Source: Aquabacterium commune
Lineage (GTDB): Bacteria > Pseudomonadota > Gammaproteobacteria > Burkholderiales > Burkholderiaceae_C
Length of the DNA: 64,000 bases
NCBI RefSeq assembly: GCF_004362855.1
Contig: NZ_SNXW01000005.1
Location: 224,429 to 288,428, forward strand
Direction of reading: 5' to 3'
Below the pieces are notes generated by a model, which worked only from the letters and a program-made list of their open reading frames with translations, did no database searches and was not told where the DNA came from. The translations under genes were made by a program, and so were the position numbers. Below are positions 38,923-49,027 of this stretch, in pieces; position 1 is the first letter of the stretch; every line of letters starts with the position of its first letter.

Positions 38923-39654
38923 ATGAACGCCGCCCGCCCCGCCCTGACGCTCGCCCACCCCCTGCGCGCCGCCATCATCGACCTCGACGGCACCCTGGTG
39001 GACACCCTCGGCGACTTCGTGGCCGTGCTGCAGCACACCTTGGCCGACATGGGCTGCAACCCCATCGAGATCGCCCGGGTGGACCGCGGCTTCGTCGAGA
39101 TGACGGTCGGCAAGGGCACCGAAGACCTGCTGCGCCGCAGCCTGGCCCATGCCTGGGGCTTGCCCGATGACGCGGTCGAGGCGGTCGAGGCCGTGCCCGA
39201 GGCCTGGCGCCATTACGAGCCGCACTACCTGCGCCTCAATGGCCAGCACGCCGATGTGTTCCCGGGCGTGGCCGAAGGCCTGGCGCAACTGACGGCCCTG
39301 GGCCTGCCGCTGGCCTGTCTGACCAACAAGCCCACGGCCTTCGCCGAGCAACTGCTGGCGCGCAAAGGCCTGCGCGCTCACTTCGCGCACGTGTTCGGTG
39401 GCGATGCGTTCGCGCGCAAGAAGCCCGACCCGCTGCCGCTGGTCAAGACCTGCGAGGCCCTGGGCGTGTCACCCGCGCAGACGCTGATGGTGGGCGATTC
39501 GAGCAACGACGCCCAAGCCGCGCGTGCGGCCGGCTGCGAGGTGCTGCTGGTGCGCTATGGCTACAACCACGGCCACCCCATCGAGGCGGTGCCGGCGCTG
39601 GCCCATGTGGACCGGCTGGACCAGGTGGACTGGGCCGGCCTGTTCAGGCCTTGA
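38923..39654 (+). CDS. gph: Phosphoglycolate phosphatase
   Basis: A 243-aa HAD-superfamily hydrolase dephosphorylating 2-phosphoglycolate. HAD motif I is IIDLDGTLVDTLGDF (about 18-32), motif II is in CLTNKPTAFAEQLL, motif III is the lysine in FARKKPDPLPLVK, and motif IV is LMVGDSSNDAQAAR. The helical cap (about 35-100) matches Gph proteins of proteobacteria. The ATG at 38923 is chosen; the longer ORF from 38764 reads through a GC-rich hairpin leader. In related genomes gph sits between rpe and trpE, and here it is close to trpE. Confidence 0.92.
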   Translation: MNAARPALTLAHPLRAAIIDLDGTLVDTLGDFVAVLQHTLADMGCNPIEIARVDRGFVEMTVGKGTEDLLRRSLAHAWGLPDDAVEAVEAVPEAWRHYEPHYLRLNGQHADVFPGVAEGLAQLTALGLPLACLTNKPTAFAEQLLARKGLRAHFAHVFGGDAFARKKPDPLPLVKTCEALGVSPAQTLMVGDSSNDAQAARAAGCEVLLVRYGYNHGHPIEAVPALAHVDRLDQVDWAGLFRP

Positions 39655-39687
39655 ACGCCAGGGCTGAACCCAGGCGCCAGGCGCTGC

Positions 39688-40350
39688 TCACAGCAGCGCG
39701 TCCAGCACGGGCGGTGCGCGGAAGTCGAGCAGCGCGTCTTTCAGGTCTTGCGTGGTCGGGTGGCTGCCCAGCCACACGCGCAGCACGGCGGGGAAGAAAG
39801 TCGCATCTTCGATGGGCAGGCCCACCGGCGCGCCGTTGACGTAGAACATGGTGCCGCGCTTGGGCACATATTCCACCGACAGCACGTCGTTGGCGTTCAT
39901 GCGGCGGATGCGCGAGAACTGCTCGCCCATGGTCCGGATGGCCGGGATCAGGCGGAAGAACTCTTCGCGGCTGCTGTTGGCCTCGATGCCCTTGGTGATG
40001 ACCTTGCCGATTTCATCGACGCGCATGCCCTGCAGCATCACGAAGCGCAGCTCCTTCGGGCCGTTGGTCGAGAAGATGACGTCGGCCTTGGACGACTTCT
40101 GCGGCACGTACAGGCCGACGGTGTAGAGCTTGGCCACGGCGCGGTAGGACACCCCCGTGCCATTGAGCGTCAGCGGGGTGCCTTCAACCTTGATGGCCTG
40201 GTTGTAGTGCACGCCCACCGTGTCGGCGGACTGTGCGAGCGCGCTGGTGCCCGAAACCAGGCTCAGGCCCAGGCTCAGGGACGCGGCGGCAAGTCCGGTG
40301 GCGACACACCCGCCTGCGGCCCGGGCGCGCAGATTCCATTGGTGCAGCAT
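39688..40350 (-). CDS. Chalcone isomerase-like family exported protein
   Basis: A 220-aa protein with a signal peptide (about 1-40, ending ALAQS) and a Chalcone_3 (PF16036)-like domain. Diagnostic segments are LTLNGTGVSYRAVAKLYTVGLYVPQKSS, RFVMLQGMRVDEIGKVITKGIEANS, and YVPKRGTMFYVNGAPVGLPIED with the terminal RVWLG. Bacterial members lack proven chalcone isomerase activity and probably bind fatty-acid-like ligands in the periplasm. It converges on gph. Function is unknown beyond family. Confidence 0.85.
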   Translation of the reverse strand: MLHQWNLRARAAGGCVATGLAAASLSLGLSLVSGTSALAQSADTVGVHYNQAIKVEGTPLTLNGTGVSYRAVAKLYTVGLYVPQKSSKADVIFSTNGPKELRFVMLQGMRVDEIGKVITKGIEANSSREEFFRLIPAIRTMGEQFSRIRRMNANDVLSVEYVPKRGTMFYVNGAPVGLPIEDATFFPAVLRVWLGSHPTTQDLKDALLDFRAPPVLDALL

Positions 40351-40560
40351 GTTTGTCTCTTGTGGAAAGTGACCGGTAATCGATTGTTACCCGTGCAGCG
40401 TTTCACGCCATGTGCGTTTTCCCGGTGGCGGAGGTGAAGCCCCGGAACATCCCGACGCCCATTCCAGGGGGCTGACCACGCACGATGGGGGTTAAATCAC
40501 GCCTTGCCAGGAGGCATGGGGTGCCGCCTGTGCCAACCCTCGCCCTGCTACACTGAATTC

Positions 40561-40626
40561 ATGTTCGTTCCACGCAAACAGACCAGAGGTGCACACGACC
40601 GGGGAGCCTGGCCCTGGCGTCGTTGA
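40561..40626 (+). CDS. Candidate trpE leader peptide
   Basis: A 21-codon ORF (ATG at 40561, TGA at 40624-40626) about 115 bp before trpE ends GAWPWRR, so two of its last five residues are tryptophan. Trp codons near the end of a short upstream ORF are the hallmark of attenuation leaders. Against it, no clear Shine-Dalgarno precedes the ATG, and the only hairpin downstream (GGGGC/GCCCC at about 40720-40735) lacks a U-tract. A -10-like TACACT at 40549-40554 would put transcription start at the ATG. It is a tentative call. Confidence 0.3.
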   Translation: MFVPRKQTRGAHDRGAWPWRR

Positions 40627-40741
40627 TGTCCGCCTGAAGACGCCGCACATGCCGTTGGCGACCTTGTCTGTTTCCATGCCAGCGCTGCGCACCCTGCCGC
40701 GCCCTGGCCGACGTACCTGGGGCACGGAGGCCCCGCGAACC

Positions 40742-42229
<1,488 letters not shown>

Positions 42230-43352
42230 GCAGCCGCGCCCGCAGCGCCGCCTGTGTCGGCACCTCGAAGCGCCGGAACACCCACACGGCCAGGCCGAAG
42301 GTCAGCGCCAGGTAGCCCAGCAGCCAGGCCGGTGAGGCCAGCGGCAGGCGCTCTGGCTGGCCGCCGCTCAGGTTGGCCACCAGCAACTGCAGCGGGAAGT
42401 GCAGCAGGTAGCTGGCGTAGGTCGTGTTGCCCAGCGTGGCGATCAGGCCCGACACCGAGGGCGACGCGGGCCGCACCCAGCGCAGCAAGAGCAGCATGGC
42501 CAGCGGTGCCAGCAAGGCCGTGTAGAACATCGGGCGCAGGGCGCCCAGGGCGGTCACCGCCGTGCCGGCCACCAGCAGCAACACCCCTGCAGCCAGCAGC
42601 GCCTGCTGCAGCCTCGGGCCCAGCCGCCCCAACGCCTCGTGCGCCAGGTGCGTCAAGGCGCCCAGGTAGAAGAAGAACACGCACAGCACGATGGGGTGTT
42701 CGGTGCGCTTGCTGGCGTACACCGCGCCTGCCACGCCGATGATGCCCAGCACCTGCCACCAGCGCGTCAGCCCCAGGCGGCACAGCGCGAAGAACAGGCC
42801 ATAGACCAGCACCTCGATGGACACGCTCCAGATCGGGCCGTTGAAGGACCACTCCGAGCGCCCCGGCCAGTCGCTGGCCAGCAGCAGCTGCAGCGCGAAG
42901 TGCGGCCAGTCGTTGAACTGGTAAACGTAATCCACGCCGTGCTGTTGCCGGTACCACCACGCCATGGCCGCCACCGCCAGCAGCGTGGCGATGTGCAGCG
43001 GGTAGAGCCGCGAAAAACGCAGCACGGCGAAGCGCCAGGCCGACACCTCGCCGCGCTGCACCGGCTGCGCGTACTTCCAGAAGAAGATGAAGCCCGACAG
43101 CGCCCAGAACACCTGCACGCCCAGCCAGCCGGCCTCGTAAAACGGCTTGAGCAGGCCGTAGAGCGGCTGCGCCCTCACGCTGAAACCCTGGTGCGCCGCG
43201 CCCACCACGTAGAAGTGGTTGTAGTGCCACAGCAGCACCGAGATGGCGCAGGCAAAGCGCAGCAATTCCAGGCCCAGCAGTGACTTGTCGCCAGCGGCGG
43301 TGGGGTGGTGAGGCTGCAAAGGAGGGCGCTGCATGGGGGCAGGGGGTGGCAT

Positions 43353-43894
43353 AGAATGGGCATCATGCAGCAAGCACAGGTCATGTCCATCCTCGTTCTG
43401 AAGGATTCCCGCTGGTGGCGGTGACGCCAGCCATGACCACCTGACCCTGCGCGCCGGCCCCCCACCGTGCGGCCGCCCCAGACAAGGGTCCCGACCGGGG
43501 AAGGCCGAGCAACGCTGCCCACCAGCGTCCGGCCCCGCCTGAGGGGATGGTACAAAGCCACCCCGTGAACCCATCCTGAGATGCGAGGATTGCGGCCATG
43601 CTGCTGATGATCGACCAGCCCCAAGGTCGTTTTCTGGCGTCCCATACAGACTCAAAATCCGGCGTTCTCCTGGGAAGCGTGGCTCTTGACGTCTCACCAA
43701 AGCCCCTCTCATCCCGGGAAAAAGCGGGTATCAAAGCGGGTATCGGTTTTGAGCCGTTGCCATGGTCAAAGCACCCGTCTGACGGTGCCTTGTAAGCAGC
43801 ATTGCACCCACTGATCTTGACGCGCCAGGCATGGCTGCAAAGATGAATTCAGGTCGGCTCGCCTGTGCGCGCCGGGGAATTCAGCGGAGCAGCC
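43353..43894. other. Gene-free junction between core chromosome and genomic island
   Basis: About 540 bp without a credible gene. The left half is the GC-rich leader of the acyltransferase gene. The right half holds island-end features: a tRNA-Leu(CAA)-anticodon-arm-like stretch (43648-43661), an inverted similar copy at 43745-43755, two abutting copies of a 12-bp repeat (43721-43744), and a short hairpin around 43769-43788. No intact tRNA was found on either strand. Confidence 0.45.
43721..43744 (+). repeat. Tandem 12-bp direct repeat upstream of integrase
   Basis: Two exactly abutting copies of AAAGCGGGTATC (43721-43732 and 43733-43744) lie 150 bp upstream of the integrase start. Short direct repeats in this position are typical arm-type binding sites for P4/DUF4102-type integrases. 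Confidence 0.5.
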
Positions 43895-45091
43895 ATGCCA
43901 CTCACCGACATCAAGATCCGTCAGGCCAAGGCCAGCGAAAGGCCGCTGAAGCTCTCTGATGGCAATGGCCTGTACCTGGAGGTCAAGCCCAACGGCTCGA
44001 AGCTCTGGCGCTACCGGTATCGCATCGATGGCAAAGAGAACCTGTTTGCCCTTGGCGACTACCCGACCATCACCCTGTCCGAGGCGCGCAAGGTCCGCGA
44101 CGACGCACGCGAACTGATCAAGAAGGGGCAGCACCCTGCACATGATCGACAGAACGGGCGACGCCAGACCATTGCAAGCAACCGCGACACCTTCAAGGCC
44201 ATCGCGCAGGAGTGGATCGAGAAGAAGCGTGGTGGCTGGACGCCCTACTACCTGCTGCAAATCGAGCGGGGCATGAAGACGGACATCTACCCGCGCATTG
44301 GGCGACTGCCCATCCGCGCAGTGACATCGGCAGACGTCCTGGCGATCCTGGACCGTGCGTCAAAGCGCGGAGCGGAAACCGTGGCGCTCAATTTGCGCCA
44401 GTGGTGCTCGGCGGTGTTTCGCTATGCCGTCGCAACGCTGCGCGCGGACCTTGACCCTGCGGCGCCTTTGCGTGGTGCAGTCATTCGGCCACCCGTTGAG
44501 CACAGCAAGCCGCTGTCACGAGAAGATATCGCAGACCTGCAAAGGCGACTCGCTGTGTACGGCGGACACCGGACCACCATCATTGCCGTGCGACTCTTGC
44601 TGTTGACCTTTGTCCGAACCACTGAAGTGAGGCATGCCGAATGGGCTGACTTCCATCTGGAGGAAGCCGAGTGGCGCATTCCTGCCGAGAGGATGAAGAT
44701 GCGCCGCATGCACATCGTGCCGCTGGCAAGGCAGACCATTGAGGCCTTGCGTGAATTGAAGACCGTCACTGGTGATGGACGTTGCCTTTTCCCGAACACC
44801 CGACGCCCGCATGACGTGATGAGCGGCACCACGGTCAACCGCGCGCTTTCCATCATGGGCTTTGCTGTTGGCGAAGTCTCGGGCCACGACTTCCGGGCCA
44901 CTGCCTCAACGCGCTTGCACGAGATGGGCTATCGATCCGAAATCATCGAGCTGCAATTGGCGCACACCGAGCGCAACCGCGTTAAGGCGGCCTACAACCA
45001 TGCTGACTATTTGCCGGAACGGCGGCAGATGATGCAAGCCTGGGCTGATTGGTTGGACGGAGTGGTGTCGGACAAAGGTCCGTTGCTGTGA
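43895..45091 (+). CDS. Tyrosine integrase with DUF4102 arm-binding domain (P4-type)
   Basis: A 398-aa site-specific recombinase. The N-terminal arm-type DNA-binding DUF4102 domain has MPLTDIKIRQAKASERPLKLSDGNGLYLEV and LWRYRYRIDGKENLFALGDYP. A SAM-like core-binding domain covers about 105-190. The catalytic domain has R in FVRTTEVRHAEW, the K region near RRMHIVPL, H-x-x-R in GHDFRATASTRLHEMG, and the final H/Y region QLAHTERNRVKAAYNHADYL, where Y in AAYNHA is the expected nucleophile. The start at 43895 follows a GGAG site. It marks the left end of the island and is probably responsible for its insertion. Confidence 0.95.
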   Translation: MPLTDIKIRQAKASERPLKLSDGNGLYLEVKPNGSKLWRYRYRIDGKENLFALGDYPTITLSEARKVRDDARELIKKGQHPAHDRQNGRRQTIASNRDTFKAIAQEWIEKKRGGWTPYYLLQIERGMKTDIYPRIGRLPIRAVTSADVLAILDRASKRGAETVALNLRQWCSAVFRYAVATLRADLDPAAPLRGAVIRPPVEHSKPLSREDIADLQRRLAVYGGHRTTIIAVRLLLLTFVRTTEVRHAEWADFHLEEAEWRIPAERMKMRRMHIVPLARQTIEALRELKTVTGDGRCLFPNTRRPHDVMSGTTVNRALSIMGFAVGEVSGHDFRATASTRLHEMGYRSEIIELQLAHTERNRVKAAYNHADYLPERRQMMQAWADWLDGVVSDKGPLL

Positions 45092-45198
45092 ATTTCTTGC
45101 ACACCATTGGCGTTCACGATGTCGTATATCCGAACCTATTCGCGTGGATTGGTTCGATCAGGGAACGTGTGGTCGAAGGCGCGTTTGGCGCAGCACCT

Positions 45199-45825
45199 TC
45201 AGTGACTGCTAGTCCCGTTTAGCTCATCGTGGAGTTGGGCAAAGATCTGGTCGGCGCCCCAAGCCTGCGCTGCTGTGAAGGCCACTTGTCGGCATTGCAG
45301 CGGTGTCAATGGGTCGCTGGGCTTATATGCGAGATCGTGCTCGGCTTCGCTCCAGGCGTGTTGGAAGAGCGTTTTGACCTGCAACTCGAAGAATTGCGGT
45401 GTCCTTCCTCGATCCGCACTATCGTCGAACAGATCTTCCGGGAATGCCAAGATGAAGTGCTTGCCTACATATCCGAATTCGTTGACAGAGTCTGGGATGA
45501 GCTCTCTGCTTTCGATTCGACGGAAGTAGCGATCAACCTCCTCGCTGACCACCTCCACATCTTGCTTGTAAAAAACGATGACCCGAGCGCCCACAAGATC
45601 TTGTATCTGATCGAAAGGGTGCTCGTATTTGCGCCCTCCATCAGGTTGTAATTTGTTGGCCTTTGCCAAGAACCTATCCGGGCTTTTGGCACGAGCTGAG
45701 ACCCTGTCGATGCGGGGTATGTCCTTCAGCATGTCTTGTAGGTGCGAGGTGAGTCGCTCGGCCAAAGATTGCAGTATCCCGATGTGGCGAGCGCGGTAAT
45801 CCGCAAGAAGTTCCGCGTCGGTCAT
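45199..45825 (-). CDS. RelA/SpoT-fold nucleotidyltransferase (small alarmone synthetase-like)
   Basis: A 208-aa single-domain RelA/SpoT synthetase-fold protein with no hydrolase or TGS/ACT domain. The conserved elements are present: R-x-K-S (R45, K47, S48), D76-x-x-G79-x-R81, the G-loop-like FGYVGKHF around Y119, and E147-L-Q-V-K-T followed by H156-x-W158-x-E-x-E-H163. These are the GTP- and Mg-binding residues of alarmone synthetases. Activity may be (p)ppGpp/ppApp synthesis, or tRNA 3'-end pyrophosphorylation as in toxSAS toxins. Its ATG overlaps the TGA of the upstream partner (ATGA), so the two are coupled. The island location favours a conflict-system role; that is inference. Confidence 0.85.
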   Translation of the reverse strand: MTDAELLADYRARHIGILQSLAERLTSHLQDMLKDIPRIDRVSARAKSPDRFLAKANKLQPDGGRKYEHPFDQIQDLVGARVIVFYKQDVEVVSEEVDRYFRRIESRELIPDSVNEFGYVGKHFILAFPEDLFDDSADRGRTPQFFELQVKTLFQHAWSEAEHDLAYKPSDPLTPLQCRQVAFTAAQAWGADQIFAQLHDELNGTSSH

Positions 45826-46832
45826 TTCGTCTTCTTCAAGCGTTCATCAACGACTGCGCCGGTCGTGGAAAAAGTGTGCACGTCTTTGCGCTTCGTTTCT
45901 TTAAAGCATTCTTCGAATTTGTCGGCTGGAGCAGTCAGTACGGCGCCATTGTCGAGTTCGACTTGCTTGTAGGCAAGGTGACGCGAGAATTCAGCTGCAT
46001 CGAACCGAAACTTCTCGTGGACAAGGCGTGCTGGACTAACCTTGGACAAAATCGCCTGCTTCGTCCGTTCAGAGAAGTGAAAGCTGTCGCAAAAATCAGC
46101 GATGGTCATCGCTTTCTTGGGGAGGTTGCCAGCCAGATGAGCCGCTGAAGTGATCTCGCCCTTGATCTCCATGGTCGTCGTGGCAGCTATGGCTGCCCGT
46201 AATGCGCTTGCCAACCGCTTTGTTCCCTGTGCGGCGGTTGTTGAGAACTCGGAGCGCAGGAAGTCGACGATCCAGTAGTCAGCGACGGCTTTGCTGCCGT
46301 GGTTAATTTGCTTGTCTACAACGTGCCCGGACCAAAGTTGGTTCGGCTTGCCGTTCGACGTATAGGTGGCCGCTTTGTACGAGAAGGCACTCTTGAGAAA
46401 CACTTGCTCTACGAACTGGACTGTAAGCTTACTGGTCGATTTTTCGGCAACTACCCCCTCGTCGGCGGGGAAGCGAGAAATGACGACGCGTGTGTGGTCG
46501 GCGCCCTGGCCCATACAAATGAACAATAGCCCCATGCCGGACGTGCCAGAGGTCGCATTCTGAAGTCGGCTGGCGAGTGGCGCGGCAGTCGCTACACCAG
46601 GGGTCTCCAGCAGCGCAAGCAGTTCACTGCGGACTGCATTTTCCTGCTTGTCTCCGTCGGATGTGAACATGACGGGAACATTGCAGTCCTTGCCAGCGTT
46701 GTCAAAGATGTCTCGAAGCATCTTGCAAAGCTTGCCATCATCTAAAGGGATCTCCGTGCCGGACATGCTCGCTTCTTCGGCATGGCTCCTCTTTGGGTAC
46801 GTGAGAAAGCTATATATCGCCTCGACTGCCAT
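45822..46832 (-). CDS. Unrecognised partner of the RelA/SpoT-fold protein (possibly NA37/YejK-like)
   Basis: A 336-aa soluble protein coupled by a 4-bp overlap to the downstream SAS gene. The ATG at 46832 follows a strong AGGAAGGGG ribosome-binding site, which decides it over the ATG at 46919. Middle segments (GMGLLFICMGQGADHTRVVISRF, EGVVAEKSTSKLTVQFVEQVFL, VADYWIVDFLRSEF, GTKRLASALRAAI) have an arrangement reminiscent of the nucleoid-associated NA37/YejK family, but the resemblance is weak. A helix-rich C-terminus follows (FCDSFHFSERTKQAILSKV) and a lysine-rich end. It could be an antitoxin, a sensor or a nucleoid-binding cofactor. The function is unknown. Confidence 0.75.
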   Translation of the reverse strand: MAVEAIYSFLTYPKRSHAEEASMSGTEIPLDDGKLCKMLRDIFDNAGKDCNVPVMFTSDGDKQENAVRSELLALLETPGVATAAPLASRLQNATSGTSGMGLLFICMGQGADHTRVVISRFPADEGVVAEKSTSKLTVQFVEQVFLKSAFSYKAATYTSNGKPNQLWSGHVVDKQINHGSKAVADYWIVDFLRSEFSTTAAQGTKRLASALRAAIAATTTMEIKGEITSAAHLAGNLPKKAMTIADFCDSFHFSERTKQAILSKVSPARLVHEKFRFDAAEFSRHLAYKQVELDNGAVLTAPADKFEECFKETKRKDVHTFSTTGAVVDERLKKTK

Positions 46833-46876
46833 CGAATCCCCTTCCTGCATCTGATTTTCAAAGATGATAACTGCAA

Positions 46877-48010
46877 CTAAAGGTAAGGCAGTGTGCGATG
46901 AGCGCAGATGGAAGGGCATGGGTTCTCCTCGGTGGTGATGGGTGCAGGGTGCGATGCTTGGCCACCTGCTGGCGATGAGGAGGCCGACGATCCGAGGTAG
47001 GCGTTGACGATCTGAGGTCTCCCGTGGCCCAATTTCGCTGCAATGTCCTGCCTTGCTGCCATGTCCACTTCGCAGTCCACTGCTTCGCCGCCATTGACCG
47101 GTGCTGCCGACCCCGTCGCATGTTGGTACTCATCCTCCGCGTATTGATGTCGCAAACCATGTGGCACCACACCCAAGGCCTTCTTGGTTACGCCGAAGCG
47201 CTCCATCACATAGCGCAAGTGACGGATCGCCTGAACCAACGTCAGTTGTGGATCACTGATGCTGTCGCTCTCTCCAATGACCAAGTCCTGCGCCAACTTG
47301 ATGGCCTGCACGCGTGCGGCGGTATCGATGGGCACGTAGCGCTTGCGCCCGCCCTTCGTTCCCCGATGCGTGAAGAGGTACAGCGCGGTGTCGCAGCCTG
47401 CCTGACCAGCCTGCGCGGCAGTCAGCACGTCGGCATGGGGGCGCAGCATGCATGCCTCCTTGAACCGTAATCCAAACGCCTGCATCAGCCGCAGTGAGGC
47501 CGCTGCATGCAGGTCATGGCATTCGACCTGCGCCAGAACCTGATCGACATCCACACCGCGCTCTCGCCAGCCCTTTGGCATGGTCGCAATGTAGCTGCGC
47601 GTGATCAGCGCCGGGTCGTCGAAATAGGCGCTCAGTGGTTTGACCAGCTTGGGCTTGCCGATCCATCCCGCAAAGGTCGTGAGGAAGCTGTGGTTCTTCT
47701 GCAGCGTTGCCGCGCCCAGCTCCCCACGCTCGGCGCGCTGGCGCCAATCGGCCATCAACAGGTCAACATGCCGCCCGCTGAATGAGCGCGGATCAAGCTT
47801 GAAGCATTTGACGGGGTTGTCGCGCAGGAACGAAAAGATGCGGAAGCAAAACTGCCTGCGCTCCTCCATCGTGGCGTGCGACACCCCTTTGCTTTTCGTG
47901 GAGTGGCGCCAGTTGTGGCGCTCCAGGATCAGCGCCAGAACGTATTTCCAGCGCTGTGGCTGAAGGGGTAGCCTGTCCAGTTCAACAGGCGGCGTTTGAG
48001 TCTTGGTCAT
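46877..48010 (-). CDS. Tyrosine recombinase, Integrase_1 (PF12835)-type
   Basis: A 377-aa tyrosine recombinase distinct from the DUF4102 integrase. The N-terminal SAM-like domain (about 10-130) shows LALILERHNWRHSTKSKGVSHATMEERR. The catalytic domain has the R box MQAFGLRFKEACMLRP, a K box around THRGTKGGRKRYVPI, HGLRHQYAEDEYQ (H-x-x-R), and LGHGRPQIVNAYLG (H and Tyr nucleophile). This type usually sits inside plasmids and integrative elements. It lies 44 bp upstream of the SAS partner in the same direction, so the three may share transcription. The start at 48010 matches the family N-terminus. Confidence 0.88.
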   Translation of the reverse strand: MTKTQTPPVELDRLPLQPQRWKYVLALILERHNWRHSTKSKGVSHATMEERRQFCFRIFSFLRDNPVKCFKLDPRSFSGRHVDLLMADWRQRAERGELGAATLQKNHSFLTTFAGWIGKPKLVKPLSAYFDDPALITRSYIATMPKGWRERGVDVDQVLAQVECHDLHAAASLRLMQAFGLRFKEACMLRPHADVLTAAQAGQAGCDTALYLFTHRGTKGGRKRYVPIDTAARVQAIKLAQDLVIGESDSISDPQLTLVQAIRHLRYVMERFGVTKKALGVVPHGLRHQYAEDEYQHATGSAAPVNGGEAVDCEVDMAARQDIAAKLGHGRPQIVNAYLGSSASSSPAGGQASHPAPITTEENPCPSICAHRTLPYL

Positions 48011-49027
48011 GATCAATCCATTTCGTGCAGTCAACGGTTGAAGGGGTTGAGAGAGGCGCGTGCATCCCATCGCACGCAAGGTCAGCATTCGGTTGCGAAC
48101 AAAGGCGCAGCCAGGCCAGTCGTAAAAGTGAACGCCGTGCACACGGTGTCAGGCACACGTGGCTGCTCGCTCGGGGCGAACCGCAGATCGACCGGTCTGG
48201 CCGGAAGGCTGCGCAGCAAAGTTGCACGGGCGTCACCCGTACGGGATGCCAATCAAGGCACCCAATTCGAACGCCGCCGCCAGACCGTCTGATGGCACCG
48301 AAGCCAACGCGGTGCAGGGTCTGTTCACGCCAATCCGCAAGCTGTCGGTCGGGCCGACATGACAAGGGATGCTCGAAGCAATGCGTGAGGCGGGGCGAGG
48401 GGGATCACGGGCGTCGCGAGAGCGCTCGCCGTTTGCCAGGGCCTCTATGGGCGCAAGGCAAGCATCGTCGGTTCAAGACCGACGTGGATCCACGTTGACA
48501 CGCAGGCATGCGTGCCGCAAACAAGCTGACCACCATCTTGCGATGGCCAGCGGGGACACTTCGGACTCAAGGTCCAGCGTGACATGGCGTCACGACTCCA
48601 GGGCTTCCTTTGGCGACCGAGGCGCCCGGTATGGAAGCTACCGGCTTGACGCCATCAAAGCATGCGCTAGGCAGCACCTCAATGCAAGCGCAAAAAGTGC
48701 CATTATCCCGCCATTACCCCTGATCGCCGATGACCTGGTCTGCGCGCCCTTGGGGTTGACAAGGCTTCGCGATACCTCTCTCTCCGAAACCGGTCTGGCC
48801 AAGCGAAATGCGCCCGATTACAGGCTGACCGCAATCAGACCATCTATGCGCTTGACCCCGCCGTCGATGAGCGTGGTCCGTGCGCATTGGGGACTGAGCC
48901 GGACTGGGTTCGAGGCCATTGATCAGGCTGATGCCGAAATCCACCCCATTCAGAGCCCATTGCCGGTGGCTGGCTGACCCGCCTTTGCGCACCCTCATCA
49001 GCATCTGTTCTTCTTTGGGGACTTTCA
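48011..49027. other. 1-kb gene-free spacer between the recombinase and the ParM-like gene
   Basis: No ORF here has credible composition or a recognisable family. The stretch contains several inverted repeats: a 7-bp stem with a 5-nt loop (48466-48484, resembling a tRNA T-arm) abutting a perfect 14-bp palindrome (48482-48495). It also has a short degenerate repeat CCATTAtCCCg/CCATTACCCC at about 48700-48720. As it directly precedes the ParM-like gene it may hold the partition centromere, or a recombination or transfer site. No clear iteron array was seen. Confidence 0.35.

Noticed and set aside
43353..43600. Structured RNA in the acyltransferase leader
   Set aside because: It is GC-rich with many possible stems, but no conserved element of SRP RNA, 6S, tmRNA or a known riboswitch could be matched.
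48466..48495. T-arm-like hairpin suggesting a tRNA
   Set aside because: The T-stem and loop look right, but no acceptor, D-arm or anticodon arm can be assembled upstream and there is no CCA in the correct place.
48369..48977. 202-codon plus-strand ORF in the 1-kb spacer
   Set aside because: The Arg/Ser-rich composition, absence of a ribosome-binding site and lack of any family pattern suggest it is not a gene.
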